Origin: Pseudoxanthomonas sp. GM95
GTDB taxonomy: Bacteria > Pseudomonadota > Gammaproteobacteria > Xanthomonadales > Xanthomonadaceae
Length of the DNA: 64,000 nucleotides
Direction of reading: 5' to 3'
Assembly (NCBI RefSeq): GCF_900109775.1
Contig: NZ_FOAX01000001.1
Location: 1,714,159-1,778,158 of the forward strand
How positions within the stretch are numbered: position 1 is the stretch's first letter; each line of letters opens with the position of its first letter. The position numbers were made by a program, and so were the translations under genes. Shown here one piece after another: positions 38,054 through 46,127 of this stretch. The notes under the pieces are model-generated. The model was not told where the DNA came from and ran no database searches. It saw only the letters and a program-made list of their open reading frames with translations.

Positions 38054-38190
38054 TCAGGCGGCACAGATCCGCCAAATTGTCATCGATAGCCGACCATAAG
38101 CCCCCGAGCCGCAACGCGCCATCAAGCCCATGGTCCACCCTACTGAGATAACCACAGCGCCCTTGCAGCAAGGCCCTTAAGATCACCCCT

Positions 38191-38655
38191 ATGCAGAAAA
38201 GAATTCTTGTCCGCAACTCGCCGATCCATGGCAAAGGGGTCTTCGCCCAGGTCGACATATCACCCGGCCAACGGGTCGCCCAGTACCGTGGCGTCGTCAA
38301 GTCCAGCGAGGATGCCGAGGCCGATGATCTACATGGCATCGACTCGGGCCACACGTTTTTGTTTTCGCTCAACGACCAGTTTCTGCTTGATGCGACGAGA
38401 TCGCGCTGTGCAGCCAAGTGGTTCAACCACAGCTGCCAGCCCAATTGCGAGAGCGTACTCTACGAGCACGATAGTGACGACCGCAGCCTGGACAGGATTA
38501 TGTTCCACGCCATCAGGCCGATTGCGCCAGGCGATGAGCTCACCCTGAGCTATGGGATCTGCCTGCCGGTCAGACACACCAAGCGCATGCAGGCGTTATG
38601 GGCGTGCCGATGCGGCGCTGATACCTGTAGCGGAACGATGTTAGCTCCTAGGTAG
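38191..38655 (+). CDS. SET-domain protein-lysine methyltransferase
   Basis: A 154-residue stand-alone SET protein. It has SPIHGKGVFA (SAM-binding GxG-type start), the pseudoknot motif WFNHSCQPNCES, the catalytic-region Tyr in DELTLSYG and a zinc-type post-SET WACRCGADTCSGTM. All core motifs are intact, so methyltransferase activity is expected. The target is unknown; bacterial members can modify chromatin-like proteins, ribosomal or other proteins. It appears monocistronic and is divergent from the LysR gene. Confidence 0.88.
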   Translation: MQKRILVRNSPIHGKGVFAQVDISPGQRVAQYRGVVKSSEDAEADDLHGIDSGHTFLFSLNDQFLLDATRSRCAAKWFNHSCQPNCESVLYEHDSDDRSLDRIMFHAIRPIAPGDELTLSYGICLPVRHTKRMQALWACRCGADTCSGTMLAPR

Positions 38656-38795
38656 CTTCACTTAGTCTATCGGCAGCTAGCGGCGTCCGACAGCAGACAT
38701 CCCGCAATAAGGCCGGAGAAGCTCCTAGACCTGTCCAGCATGAAGGCGCATGGTTATCTTCATAAAAATGAGGCATTCCGAATAGGGCTACCGCT

Positions 38796-39128
38796 TCATC
38801 GACCCTGGATAACTCTGTGCTTTTCCCGGTCTGAAAGAAGAATGAAGTCCCGGTCGTTCAGTTCCGTACCATCCTCCTGTTCAAGGTTGAATGGAAAATA
38901 TCCCAATCGATCAGCCTTGGTCAGCTGATTGCTGTAAGCATGCATCAGATCAATTGAGCACACGGGTGAGCTTAGAACAGCCATCAGTTCCCCGTTGTGC
39001 TGGCACTTCTCCTTGTCAAAGGCAAGGAATAGCTTCCCGGCGGGTTCAAATCTGTCGATCCACAGCGAGAACCTGGTGATCAAGGCCACTTCAGTCGTGG
39101 CCTGTGGCTGATCTTCTATGTAGGCCAT
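38796..39128 (-). CDS. Hypothetical protein coupled to upstream small gene
   Basis: A 110-residue protein from MAYIEDQPQATTEV. I chose the ATG at 39128 because it overlaps the upstream stop as TGATG and has GGGGAC upstream; the ATG at 39170 would overlap the upstream gene by 43 bases. It is acidic with a LYFPFNLEQEDG-like C-terminal segment. No family is recognised. It forms an operon with 39128-39403. Confidence 0.55.
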   Translation of the reverse strand: MAYIEDQPQATTEVALITRFSLWIDRFEPAGKLFLAFDKEKCQHNGELMAVLSSPVCSIDLMHAYSNQLTKADRLGYFPFNLEQEDGTELNDRDFILLSDREKHRVIQGR

Positions 39129-39403
39129 CAGCAAGTCCCCAAGCCGGACTCTGCGGTGAAATATGCGCATGTGATTCCATGACGGCTGAACACCAACTCA
39201 TGGTGATACTGCCAACCAGCGGCCGCCATGATGTTCATCAGGACGTAGCCGCCATCTGCACCCGATGTCTCTGTGGTATCTGCTTGCTCATATTGGAAAG
39301 CTCCCTGGCAGCGAACCTCACGCAGTGCCGCGCGAACGGAGGTCTCGAGGTCTCCGGCCTCATTCGGTGCATTGCAACAACTTCTAAAGACATAGTTGAC
39401 CAT
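39128..39403 (-). CDS. Small protein with HYHEP-like motif, paralogue of 44601-44870
   Basis: A 91-residue protein. Its C-terminal half (YVLMNIMAAAGWQYHHELV, then SRHGITCAYF) aligns with the 44601-44870 product (YLVASVLGPTNWHYHYEPL, then TRHSIRCQLY). The shared aromatic/His-rich segment and following Cys suggest a common fold of unknown function. Its stop overlaps the next start (TGATG), so the pair is translationally coupled. Confidence 0.55.
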   Translation of the reverse strand: MVNYVFRSCCNAPNEAGDLETSVRAALREVRCQGAFQYEQADTTETSGADGGYVLMNIMAAAGWQYHHELVFSRHGITCAYFTAESGLGTC

Positions 39404-39495
39404 CGTATTTCACCTGGAGGCGAAGCCCACGAAGAACATCTGACGGAAGCGAAAGTAAACCCGTCGCTTGTCGAGCTTTTTGACCGGATCCAAAA

Positions 39496-39765
39496 TCAGC
39501 GCGAGCGAGTTAGGCGAAACACAAATCCGTCACTATCTAGCATGTCGCGCATGAGTTCTTCGGCAGCCTTGATCGGGGTATCCGACATGGCTCGCAACTG
39601 GTATGTCACCGACTGATCGAACTCTTCACCCCTGCATCGGCAGGTGACGCTTGACCCGGGACTGCCACCGCACGCAGTCTTCCACATCGACCCAAGACGC
39701 TCAGGACCAATGGACTGCCCATTCCTCAGATGGAGGAGGATCAAATAGGTCTGTCTTGGTTTCAT
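39496..39765 (-). CDS. Hypothetical protein
   Basis: An 89-residue protein starting MKPRQTYLILLHLRNG. It has a Cys-containing segment (TCRCRGEEF) and a helical, acidic C-terminal half. The ribosome binding site is weak (GGAACG). It lies 92 bases upstream of the small two-gene operon. Similar in size and style to other orphan genes in this region; no function assigned. Confidence 0.42.
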   Translation of the reverse strand: MKPRQTYLILLHLRNGQSIGPERLGSMWKTACGGSPGSSVTCRCRGEEFDQSVTYQLRAMSDTPIKAAEELMRDMLDSDGFVFRLTRSR

Positions 39766-40197
39766 CGACGTTCCAAGCGCCGAGCGGCACCTGCAACATG
39801 AGCAATCATCGATTCTTGCAAAGCCACGCGCACTTGCTTTCGAAAAGGATGCACGCAGGCAAACGGGTGCGGGAGTGGCCTGTATTGCACACCGGCCATC
39901 GCCCCTTGCTGAGACGCCCGGTGGGTGAAGCGATAGGCCTTGCTTCCTGTCACAGAGATTCCCAAAGAGAACGCGGGAGCCCCCCGTTCTTGCAAGCTAC
40001 GCGCTATGAACGGCCCCCGTCGAAAATTCGGACCAACGGTGCGCCCGGTTCGCATTTGACTCCCCGTATGGGAGCCCAGGCGCCTCATAACGATCACTAC
40101 TTGTGTAGCCGCCCTACAAAAGCTGGGCGATAGTACAGATCCCCAACAGAAACAGGCCGCCCATGACCCAGTCCCTCCGCTATTTCCCGCGTCGATC
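39766..40197. other. Gene-free stretch
   Basis: Open frames exist but have unlikely composition. A short hairpin CTCCCC-GTAT-GGGAG lies at about 40063-40076. I identify no RNA gene or mobile element. Confidence 0.4.
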
Positions 40198-40455
40198 ATG
40201 GCCTGGGACATGGACGCCGAGTACAAGTACTGGTGCAGCGTCGCCGAGCAGAGGGGATGTTCACCAGTTCAGTTCGCTCACCGGTGGGAGCTGATGACGA
40301 AGATCTATGCCTCAGCTACTGATGCCGCGTTCACCATGGAATCTGCGCTCGCGCTTGCTTTGAGCGAAGCGCGGTGCTTGGGGATGGAAGAAGACGTTGC
40401 GCGACTCGTATTCGGCTTTACCTGGGCGCGCATTCTTTATATTTGCGCCCGCTGA
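40198..40455 (+). CDS. Small hypothetical protein
   Basis: An 85-residue helical protein ending TWARILYICAR, with a plausible alternative start three codons in (MDAEYKYW). There is no clear ribosome binding site. Composition is protein-like, but coding status is uncertain. The following 40456-40792 stretch shows nothing I can identify. Confidence 0.35.
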   Translation: MAWDMDAEYKYWCSVAEQRGCSPVQFAHRWELMTKIYASATDAAFTMESALALALSEARCLGMEEDVARLVFGFTWARILYICAR

Positions 40456-40792
40456 GGCCAGCTTTGGGTGGCGAACAGATGTGAGACAACATCGATCACT
40501 CACATGCAAGAGCACTGCCGAACGCCTTTTGACAAGTCAGCTTCGTAGCCGATTTTGCAGGACTGACGGTCCACTCTGGAACCGACTAGCCAAAGCCGGC
40601 AGCTACGCTGCCAATCCTGGGAACGTCTGTTCATAGAAACAGCTACCTACGGCGTGCGCAACCCGTTAGAGCAGAACGATCGTCAGCAGGTATCGATCAG
40701 CGCGCTTCCGGAAAGAGGAGATGACCGCTATTGCGTCCGCCTCCAATCATGCCGTCCATCAACGCGTAATGCGAGCGCATGCGATAGCTGTA

Positions 40793-41482
40793 TCAGAGGG
40801 ACGTAATTGGTTCGACGCCAGGCTGAAGACTCATGCGCTCCACCTGCTTCATGAAGTCAGAAAAGCCGCCGGTCGCACGCGCCATACGCCGGGCGCTCGT
40901 CTTCACGACTGGCCGCGCCATGCGCGCAATCCTGGCATTGATACCCACCAATGCATCGATCAGTGCGACATCTTCACTGCACAAATAGGGCAAGAATCCC
41001 CCGCAGCGCGTGTAGAAATCAGCGCTCACTCCCATATTGGCGCCATGGACGCGCATATGACCATCAAGTGCACATTGCCCCATGCGGAAGGCGCTCTGCA
41101 CCTCATCCCCATAATCCTCCCAGTCTTCCACTTCCACGATGCCGCAGAAGGCATCCGCGCGATGGCGCAGTTGTTCGACCAGCCAGTCCTGCGGCACGGT
41201 GGTATCAGCATCGGTCATAGATAGCCAGCGCGCTCCCCAAGACACCGCCAAGGCGGAAGCTTCTGCGCGTGCGAGCCCTACCCCGCCTGGCGCAGAGACT
41301 TCAATGACATGTGCGCCAAGCGCGTGAGCGATTGGTGCTGTCGCGTCTTGGCAGCGATCCACCGCCACGACGACGCGCACTTCCTCCTGCAGCTCGGGAT
41401 GCTCTGCCGCACGTCGGACCGATCGCAGACACGCACCGATCAGAGCTGCTTCGTTATGCGCTGGGATCAGGACAGCGATCAC
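40793..41482 (-). CDS. Glycosyltransferase family 2
   Basis: A 229-residue GT-A fold glycosyltransferase starting VLIPAHNEAALIGACLRS. The nucleotide-binding DxD is in SMTDADTTVPQDW; an Asp/Glu pair follows in CSEDVALIDAL. It lacks membrane anchors. It is the last of four overlapping genes (acyl-CoA dehydrogenase-like, PIG-L, methyltransferase, glycosyltransferase). It may transfer a sugar to a small lipid or acyl-linked acceptor; the product is unknown. Confidence 0.85.
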   Translation of the reverse strand: MIAVLIPAHNEAALIGACLRSVRRAAEHPELQEEVRVVVAVDRCQDATAPIAHALGAHVIEVSAPGGVGLARAEASALAVSWGARWLSMTDADTTVPQDWLVEQLRHRADAFCGIVEVEDWEDYGDEVQSAFRMGQCALDGHMRVHGANMGVSADFYTRCGGFLPYLCSEDVALIDALVGINARIARMARPVVKTSARRMARATGGFSDFMKQVERMSLQPGVEPITSL

Positions 41483-42090
41483 CTCAGACCCTCCAACTCA
41501 GCGATCGAGGCCTCACCGCCGCCCCAGGCTTCCAATACGAAATCACGATCCTCATAGGCGTATGTGGGCAAGGAGCCCAGAATTTCGGCTATACGCGCGT
41601 GGACCTGTCTGCCATTTTGGGGAGCCCCGGCGAACGGGTGCAGCCAGTGACAAGCCACCAAGACGCCTCCGGGCTGCAGGGCGTCCTGCAGCTTTTCGAT
41701 CGTTTCGTGCAACGCTGCAGGGGTCATGTAATAGCCCACTTCACTCATCACAATCAGTGCGAAGCTGCCTGTCGGCCACTGCGACGGATGCGTCATCTGC
41801 TCGACACTCACGCCCGCGAGTTGCTGCGTGCGCTGCCTCGCCAACTGCACCGCACGGTTCGAGATATCGGTGGCCAGTAGCGAGCTACAGCGTTCAGACA
41901 GTGCGGCGGTCAATTCGCCGTTGGAGCAGCCAAGCTCCCAGGCGCGTTCGAAGTTGGGCTTTGGCAGGGTTGCCAGCAGGACCTGCCGCTTCCTTGCTTC
42001 ATACCAGCGCGATCGATACCCAAAAGGGTCACCGTTCGCATGGATCTGCTCGAAATAGGCAGCAGACGGAATTTCCGTTTGCACTGTCAC
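41479..42090 (-). CDS. SAM-dependent methyltransferase (NodS-like)
   Basis: A 203-residue class I methyltransferase. Motif I is WELGCSNGELTAAL, with the acidic residue in LLATDIS; LIVMSEVGYY is motif II/III. The family looks like NodS-type N-methyltransferases of small sugars. The GTG start at 42090 overlaps the PIG-L stop (GTGA); a second GTG two codons in is possible. Following a deacetylase, N-methylation of the freed amine would be a logical step, as in Nod factor synthesis, but that is inference. Confidence 0.82.
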   Translation of the reverse strand: MTVQTEIPSAAYFEQIHANGDPFGYRSRWYEARKRQVLLATLPKPNFERAWELGCSNGELTAALSERCSSLLATDISNRAVQLARQRTQQLAGVSVEQMTHPSQWPTGSFALIVMSEVGYYMTPAALHETIEKLQDALQPGGVLVACHWLHPFAGAPQNGRQVHARIAEILGSLPTYAYEDRDFVLEAWGGGEASIAELEGLR

Positions 42091-42845
42091 GTCAGGTAGA
42101 CCTCGTATGGACGCTGGAACCGCGCCAGCACGTGCGGGGGAAGGATGGGTGAGGCAGGCCTTGGAACGCTGGTCCCGATCTGCGTGGCAAACGCCAAAAG
42201 TGCGGCACGCTTGCGCGCCTGGACCGACGCACTCAGCAAAAAGCGCCGGGCCCGGTTGCTCAAGAAATCGGCGCGCTCCGGGTCGGCCCAGTGCCAGCAC
42301 CAGATTGGATACTGGATCAGGCGCGCGCCCACGCGGGCACATACCTGCTGCGCGGCCTGAGCCGCCGCCTCGTGATCGGGATGTCCATCCTTGGCCCAAG
42401 TCACCAGGACAGTGTCCCGGCGGCGCACCTGAGCCAACGCATCGATGGCCCGCTCGATGCACACGGCGATATGCCCATCTGCAATCCCAACATGCGCGAT
42501 GTTGTCGGTGCCACCACCCAGCGCACGGACGGCGTTGAGCAGTTCGCTGCGCCTGATTGGCGCAAGCCGTTGCGGCGGCCACGCAGGATCACAGGCATAC
42601 GCCGCTTCGCCATCGGTGAGTGAGACCACCAGCACTTGGAGCCCGGAGTGGATTGCGGCGGCGATCAAGCCACCGCAGCCCAACACTTCATCATCCGGGT
42701 GCGGCGCGACCACAACCAGCCGCGCGCTATCACCCAGCAGCCCGGCCAGGTCGGTTTCCGGAAGATCCCGCAGCAGTGTACTGCTGGCCCAAGCCTCCTC
42801 TGTATTGCCCGTCCCCTGGATGGACCGGCCCTTCAAAGCCTCCAT
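42087..42845 (-). CDS. PIG-L/LmbE family N-deacetylase
   Basis: A 252-residue zinc-dependent deacetylase. The metal motif is APHPDDEVLGCGG and the second His pair is DGHPDHEAA. PIG-L enzymes remove acetyl groups from N-acetylglucosamine-type sugars in lipid, mycothiol or natural-product pathways. Its start lies within the end of the upstream dehydrogenase gene (13-base overlap) and its stop overlaps the methyltransferase start. Confidence 0.87.
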   Translation of the reverse strand: MEALKGRSIQGTGNTEEAWASSTLLRDLPETDLAGLLGDSARLVVVAPHPDDEVLGCGGLIAAAIHSGLQVLVVSLTDGEAAYACDPAWPPQRLAPIRRSELLNAVRALGGGTDNIAHVGIADGHIAVCIERAIDALAQVRRRDTVLVTWAKDGHPDHEAAAQAAQQVCARVGARLIQYPIWCWHWADPERADFLSNRARRFLLSASVQARKRAALLAFATQIGTSVPRPASPILPPHVLARFQRPYEVYLT

Positions 42846-43843
42846 GTGCGGGTCTCCCCATCGAATAGTGCTTCTCCGAGCCGCTGCTCATCTGACTCGG
42901 CGTGCGCCTGGCGTAGAAACACCATCAGATCGGCACAGCGTTGGGCATGGTCATGCTCGGTGCAAAGCGGTCCTGCGCCCAACGCGCGCCCAACGCGTTC
43001 GATCACGTCGCTGGCGACGCGGTCCATCAACGCACGTAGCCTGACAATTTCGTGGCGATGCGCTTGGCGAGGTTGGGCATCGATTAGCGCAGCCGTCTCG
43101 CGAAACAGCGCGGCTACCGCGGAGAGCGCGATGTCGATCGCACCCAGATGCGCGGCCACGTGTGGATTGGACTTCACTCGCCGATCCTCGCGAAGCCGAC
43201 CGGCAATCGCAGTAGTTGCACCGAACCAGCATGCCGCGATCCCCGCGCCGCCATGCCAGAAGCCAGGCCTGTCCAAATATGCGCCGGGAGGCCCTACCAG
43301 GCTTGCGCGCGCCCCTCGCAGCATCAAGGTGCCACTACTGATCCGCGACATTCCGACCGCCTGCCATCGGCTGGTGTCGTAATCCATGTATTCCAGATCC
43401 ACAACCGCCCGACACAGAACCTGCCTTCCACCGGCAGTTGCAGTCAGTAATGCATGGCTGGCAATTTGTGCGCCCGAACACCACGCTTTAGTCCCTGAGA
43501 GGAGACCTGATGTCTCAGTGGTCGCCGTGAAGTCGAGCACTACGCCCGGAGGTTCGGCAGCCCATACTGCCCATAACTCACCTGTTGCCATCGCCGCCGC
43601 ATCAAGATCTGCGAGGATGGCCTGAGCATCAAAATGCGCTTCGAGCACCTTCACCAGCGCCAGGTCCTGACCGCCGATCGCTGATAAGGCGCGCCATCGA
43701 TCAAGCGTGTTGCCACGTCCAGGCAGTGGAAGAGTTGGAGTACTGGCAATGAAATTGATTGCCGCGGCACGTAAGTTCCGCCAATTGGCAATACGCAACG
43801 CCTGGTCGTTGATATCGATTGTGTCTGCCAAGAAAACTTGCAT
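42833..43843 (-). CDS. Acyl-CoA dehydrogenase-like flavoprotein
   Basis: A 336-residue protein with acyl-CoA dehydrogenase architecture: a middle beta domain with AWCSGAQIASHALLTA and a C-terminal helical domain with RRVKSNPHVAAHLG. At 336 residues it is shorter than the usual 380-400, mainly at the N-terminus. A clear catalytic Glu could not be fixed by eye. It heads the four-gene operon. It may oxidise a carrier- or CoA-bound intermediate rather than act in fatty-acid degradation. Confidence 0.78.
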   Translation of the reverse strand: MQVFLADTIDINDQALRIANWRNLRAAAINFIASTPTLPLPGRGNTLDRWRALSAIGGQDLALVKVLEAHFDAQAILADLDAAAMATGELWAVWAAEPPGVVLDFTATTETSGLLSGTKAWCSGAQIASHALLTATAGGRQVLCRAVVDLEYMDYDTSRWQAVGMSRISSGTLMLRGARASLVGPPGAYLDRPGFWHGGAGIAACWFGATTAIAGRLREDRRVKSNPHVAAHLGAIDIALSAVAALFRETAALIDAQPRQAHRHEIVRLRALMDRVASDVIERVGRALGAGPLCTEHDHAQRCADLMVFLRQAHAESDEQRLGEALFDGETRTWRL

Positions 43844-44458
43844 CCGGCAAGCTAAGCGCCGAGCCGTTGTTCAGCCGTGAGACCCCTATACGCCGAACTA
43901 ACGCGCTTTTAGCGAGCACCAAGAGCAAAGCCGAACGCTTATGCGCTACTGGCTGGCTTTCAGCCACGTTCGCTAGACGGCTAGGACGCCAACAGGGTCC
44001 AACATTAGAAGTGCCTGCCGTTACTCTGAAGCACCCGCCGTTCGTCTGAATTGGCCGCGCGATTGACTCTTTAAGCGTAGCGTGTGTTGAGGATCATCAC
44101 GTGCATCGCGAACCGCACTGGCAAGGCTGGCTTAGCTCCAATACGTTCGAATTGGCATATTTCAACTGGGTTGATATTGGCACCGTGAGGTGCAACCGGA
44201 ATCAGCCAGGCAGCATGATCCAAGGAATTTTCCTGTCTGCCTGCAGCGTGAGCCCCGTGCTTTTCTCAATGCCACGATCCGTCATGAGACCGGTGAGAAC
44301 TGGCAGCCTATTCCACCGGCGTGCATATAGATCAGTTGAGCTCAAAGTGAGTTACCTTCAGCTTAGAGCGATCGGATCGGTGAGCTTTCGCAAGATGCGA
44401 TCACACCGAACCGCTGATTGGCTTGCCGATCAAAAATGCAGGGATCACCCTGCTCGAA
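43844..44458. other. Long gene-poor intergenic region
   Basis: No frame here has convincing composition. It contains the promoter of the acyl-CoA dehydrogenase operon. An open plus frame at 44101-44508 is Trp/Arg-rich and was rejected. GC content is lower than in the flanking operons. Confidence 0.4.
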
Positions 44459-44608
44459 TCAAAATCTGCCCTCGATGTCATCAATGCGATTCTTACAGAA
44501 GGTGGTAGCAGACAGCTGCTCTGCTGCACATGTGAGGATCAGTAAATCTGTAAGGGCGTAGAGTGAATTTTGCGGGGGCGATGCATCAGAGGTAGCGCCC
44601 GTGCTCAT
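44459..44608 (-). CDS. Possible small protein, antisense start overlap
   Basis: From the ATG at 44608 the frame encodes 49 residues (MSTGATSDASPPQ... ending RIDDIEGRF) with GGAG 10 bases upstream and a protein-like helical middle (LYALTDLLILTCAAEQL). It overlaps the divergent gene at 44601 by 8 bases. Real coding status is uncertain. Confidence 0.35.
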   Translation of the reverse strand: MSTGATSDASPPQNSLYALTDLLILTCAAEQLSATTFCKNRIDDIEGRF

Positions 44609-44870
44609 TTCAACGAAACTCCACCGTCTGGCATTTCGCCATCTGGTGTTGCAAGCCAGTGCCGAAGACTTAATCGAAGCAGTTTCATCCGCCATCATGG
44701 AAGTTAGCACTCACGATGTTGAGGTCCAACTACACAGGATTCTCGTACCACCAACCGGCGACTTCAACGGCATGTATCTTGTAGCCAGCGTACTCGGACC
44801 CACAAACTGGCACTATCACTACGAACCACTCCTCACGCGTCACAGCATTCGATGCCAGCTCTACGCGTAG
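44601..44870 (+). CDS. Small protein, paralogue of 39128-39403
   Basis: An 89-residue protein starting at GTG 44601 with AGAGG 8 bases upstream. Its C-terminal NWHYHYEPLLTRHSIRC segment matches the AGWQYHHELVFSRHGITC region of the 39128-39403 product. The family is not one I can name. The other copy is in a coupled two-gene operon; here no partner follows closely. Confidence 0.55.
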   Translation: MLISTKLHRLAFRHLVLQASAEDLIEAVSSAIMEVSTHDVEVQLHRILVPPTGDFNGMYLVASVLGPTNWHYHYEPLLTRHSIRCQLYA

Positions 44871-45039
44871 ATTTCACAGCGATACAGCCATGCAACGCTG
44901 CCTACAAAAGGGATGGCCAATCACCTGTACGCCATCACCCTTCATGTTCTAGCACTCTCTGTTTGGATTTTGCCGGCCGCCGCCGGCGCCCTTCTGAACT
45001 CGGCTCTGCCGCCGTTCATCGGCAGCTGGAGAAACCCCA

Positions 45040-45348
45040 ATGCATTCGATGACGCCGCGCGATCGGCTGAGGCTACGGCAGATCCTGCCAAGCGAACTTC
45101 GTGGTCAGTTGCTATCACATCTGGTCGGTCTGGTACGAAGTGTCCTCTCTGCGGATTTCCTTAACAATGCGAAAGCTGCTCGGATTGACCTCGATGGAAG
45201 CTACTGGTATTTCGCCATCGAGGAGGCGTTTGCTGCCGCTATCTGGCGAGCATCACAGATTCCTCGCCATTTCGACCAAGTCGTCGTGGGCCGCGTGTGG
45301 ATGGCTAAAACCAACTCAGATGGCCTTTGGAATTGTGGGCCAACCTGA
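45040..45348 (+). CDS. Hypothetical protein
   Basis: A 102-residue helical protein starting MHSMTPRDRLRLRQILPSEL, with GGAG 9 bases before the ATG. Aromatic-rich segments (DGSYWYFAIEEAF) suggest a folded domain. No family recognised. It is 56 bases upstream of the next small gene and may form an operon with it. Confidence 0.52.
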   Translation: MHSMTPRDRLRLRQILPSELRGQLLSHLVGLVRSVLSADFLNNAKAARIDLDGSYWYFAIEEAFAAAIWRASQIPRHFDQVVVGRVWMAKTNSDGLWNCGPT

Positions 45349-45404
45349 ACCGCCACGCGTTGTATCTCCACAGCAAGCGCTTCTGAACTTCCGGGAGGAT
45401 GAGC

Positions 45405-45737
45405 ATGAAAAGCGAAGGACCTCCCGTCACTCCTGACGGAAGATACATCTTAGTGAGAGGACGTCTGTGGCGCGCCCCTAACCCGGGCTTGAGCGCCCCC
45501 CAGCGACAGCAACTAATCAATGACCTCATGGATGGGCGCCGTGCGGTCATCGCAGCGTCGTCCACGGGAGATCGGCGTGAAATGCGTAAGGCTCGTGCAA
45601 GCGTGCATCAGGCAAAGATTGGCCTTGGAGAACGGGGTCCTGTGTGGTGGACTGATGGCTCACCTGATTTCAACAGACACATGGCTCGCAACACCCCATA
45701 CGCCGACTGGCTTGGATCGCTTCACGAGTCGGAGTAA
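45405..45737 (+). CDS. Conserved hypothetical protein (PDGRYIVVRGRLWR type)
   Basis: A 110-residue basic protein whose first half, TPDGRYILVRGRLWRAPNPG, is the hallmark of a widespread uncharacterised proteobacterial family. Two ATG codons are close; the second (45405) has GGGAGG at a proper 7-base distance, while the first is only one base away from it. The rest, including GPVWWTDGSPDFNRHMARNT, is also conserved-looking. Function is unknown. Confidence 0.75.
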   Translation: MKSEGPPVTPDGRYILVRGRLWRAPNPGLSAPQRQQLINDLMDGRRAVIAASSTGDRREMRKARASVHQAKIGLGERGPVWWTDGSPDFNRHMARNTPYADWLGSLHESE

Positions 45738-46127
45738 CAAAAGCAGGCGATCGGCAATCGCCAGCCAAAGCAATAGCGGCTGTGAGCTTGCATACCAGCG
45801 GCCGGGATTGGAAGGGATAAAGGCTGACCCCCTCCCCTGCGGCGCGCGCGGCAGCAGCTATTTTTTAAGAGTTTCACTTTCCAAAAGGAAGTGTGATTAG
45901 TAGCGCTAAAGAATCTGGGGTCAATAGCTTTCGGGCAATCTCAACGCTGGGAAGATCAAAAATCGCCACCCCGAGCGTGGCCTCCTGTGCGACTGTGGAA
46001 GACCAGAGCAGGATCGCTCGCCTACGATGCGAAAGCTGTGATTTCTCCTGATTTCCCTTAGGAACTTCCTGAGCAGAGCATGGGCCAACTGAGAGCCCAT
46101 GCCTACCCAGAGAGATTTATTATTCGA
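45738..46127. other. Intergenic region with a hairpin
   Basis: TCACTTTCC and GGAAGTGTGA near 45877-45898 form an imperfect stem that could stop transcription from either side; T-rich and A-rich tracts adjoin it. Otherwise no gene is visible between the convergent neighbours. Confidence 0.4.

Noticed and set aside
39762..40226. Minus-strand frame of 154 codons
   Set aside because: Composition is unlike a folded protein, there is no ribosome binding site and no recognisable motif; treated as non-coding.
40721..41224. Plus-strand frame with AGGAG just before its ATG
   Set aside because: The Shine-Dalgarno sequence is only about one base from the ATG, and most of the frame is antisense to the glycosyltransferase.
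44101..44508. Plus-strand frame in the long intergenic region
   Set aside because: Trp/Arg/Ser-rich sequence with no domain; I considered a transposase fragment but could not match any motif.
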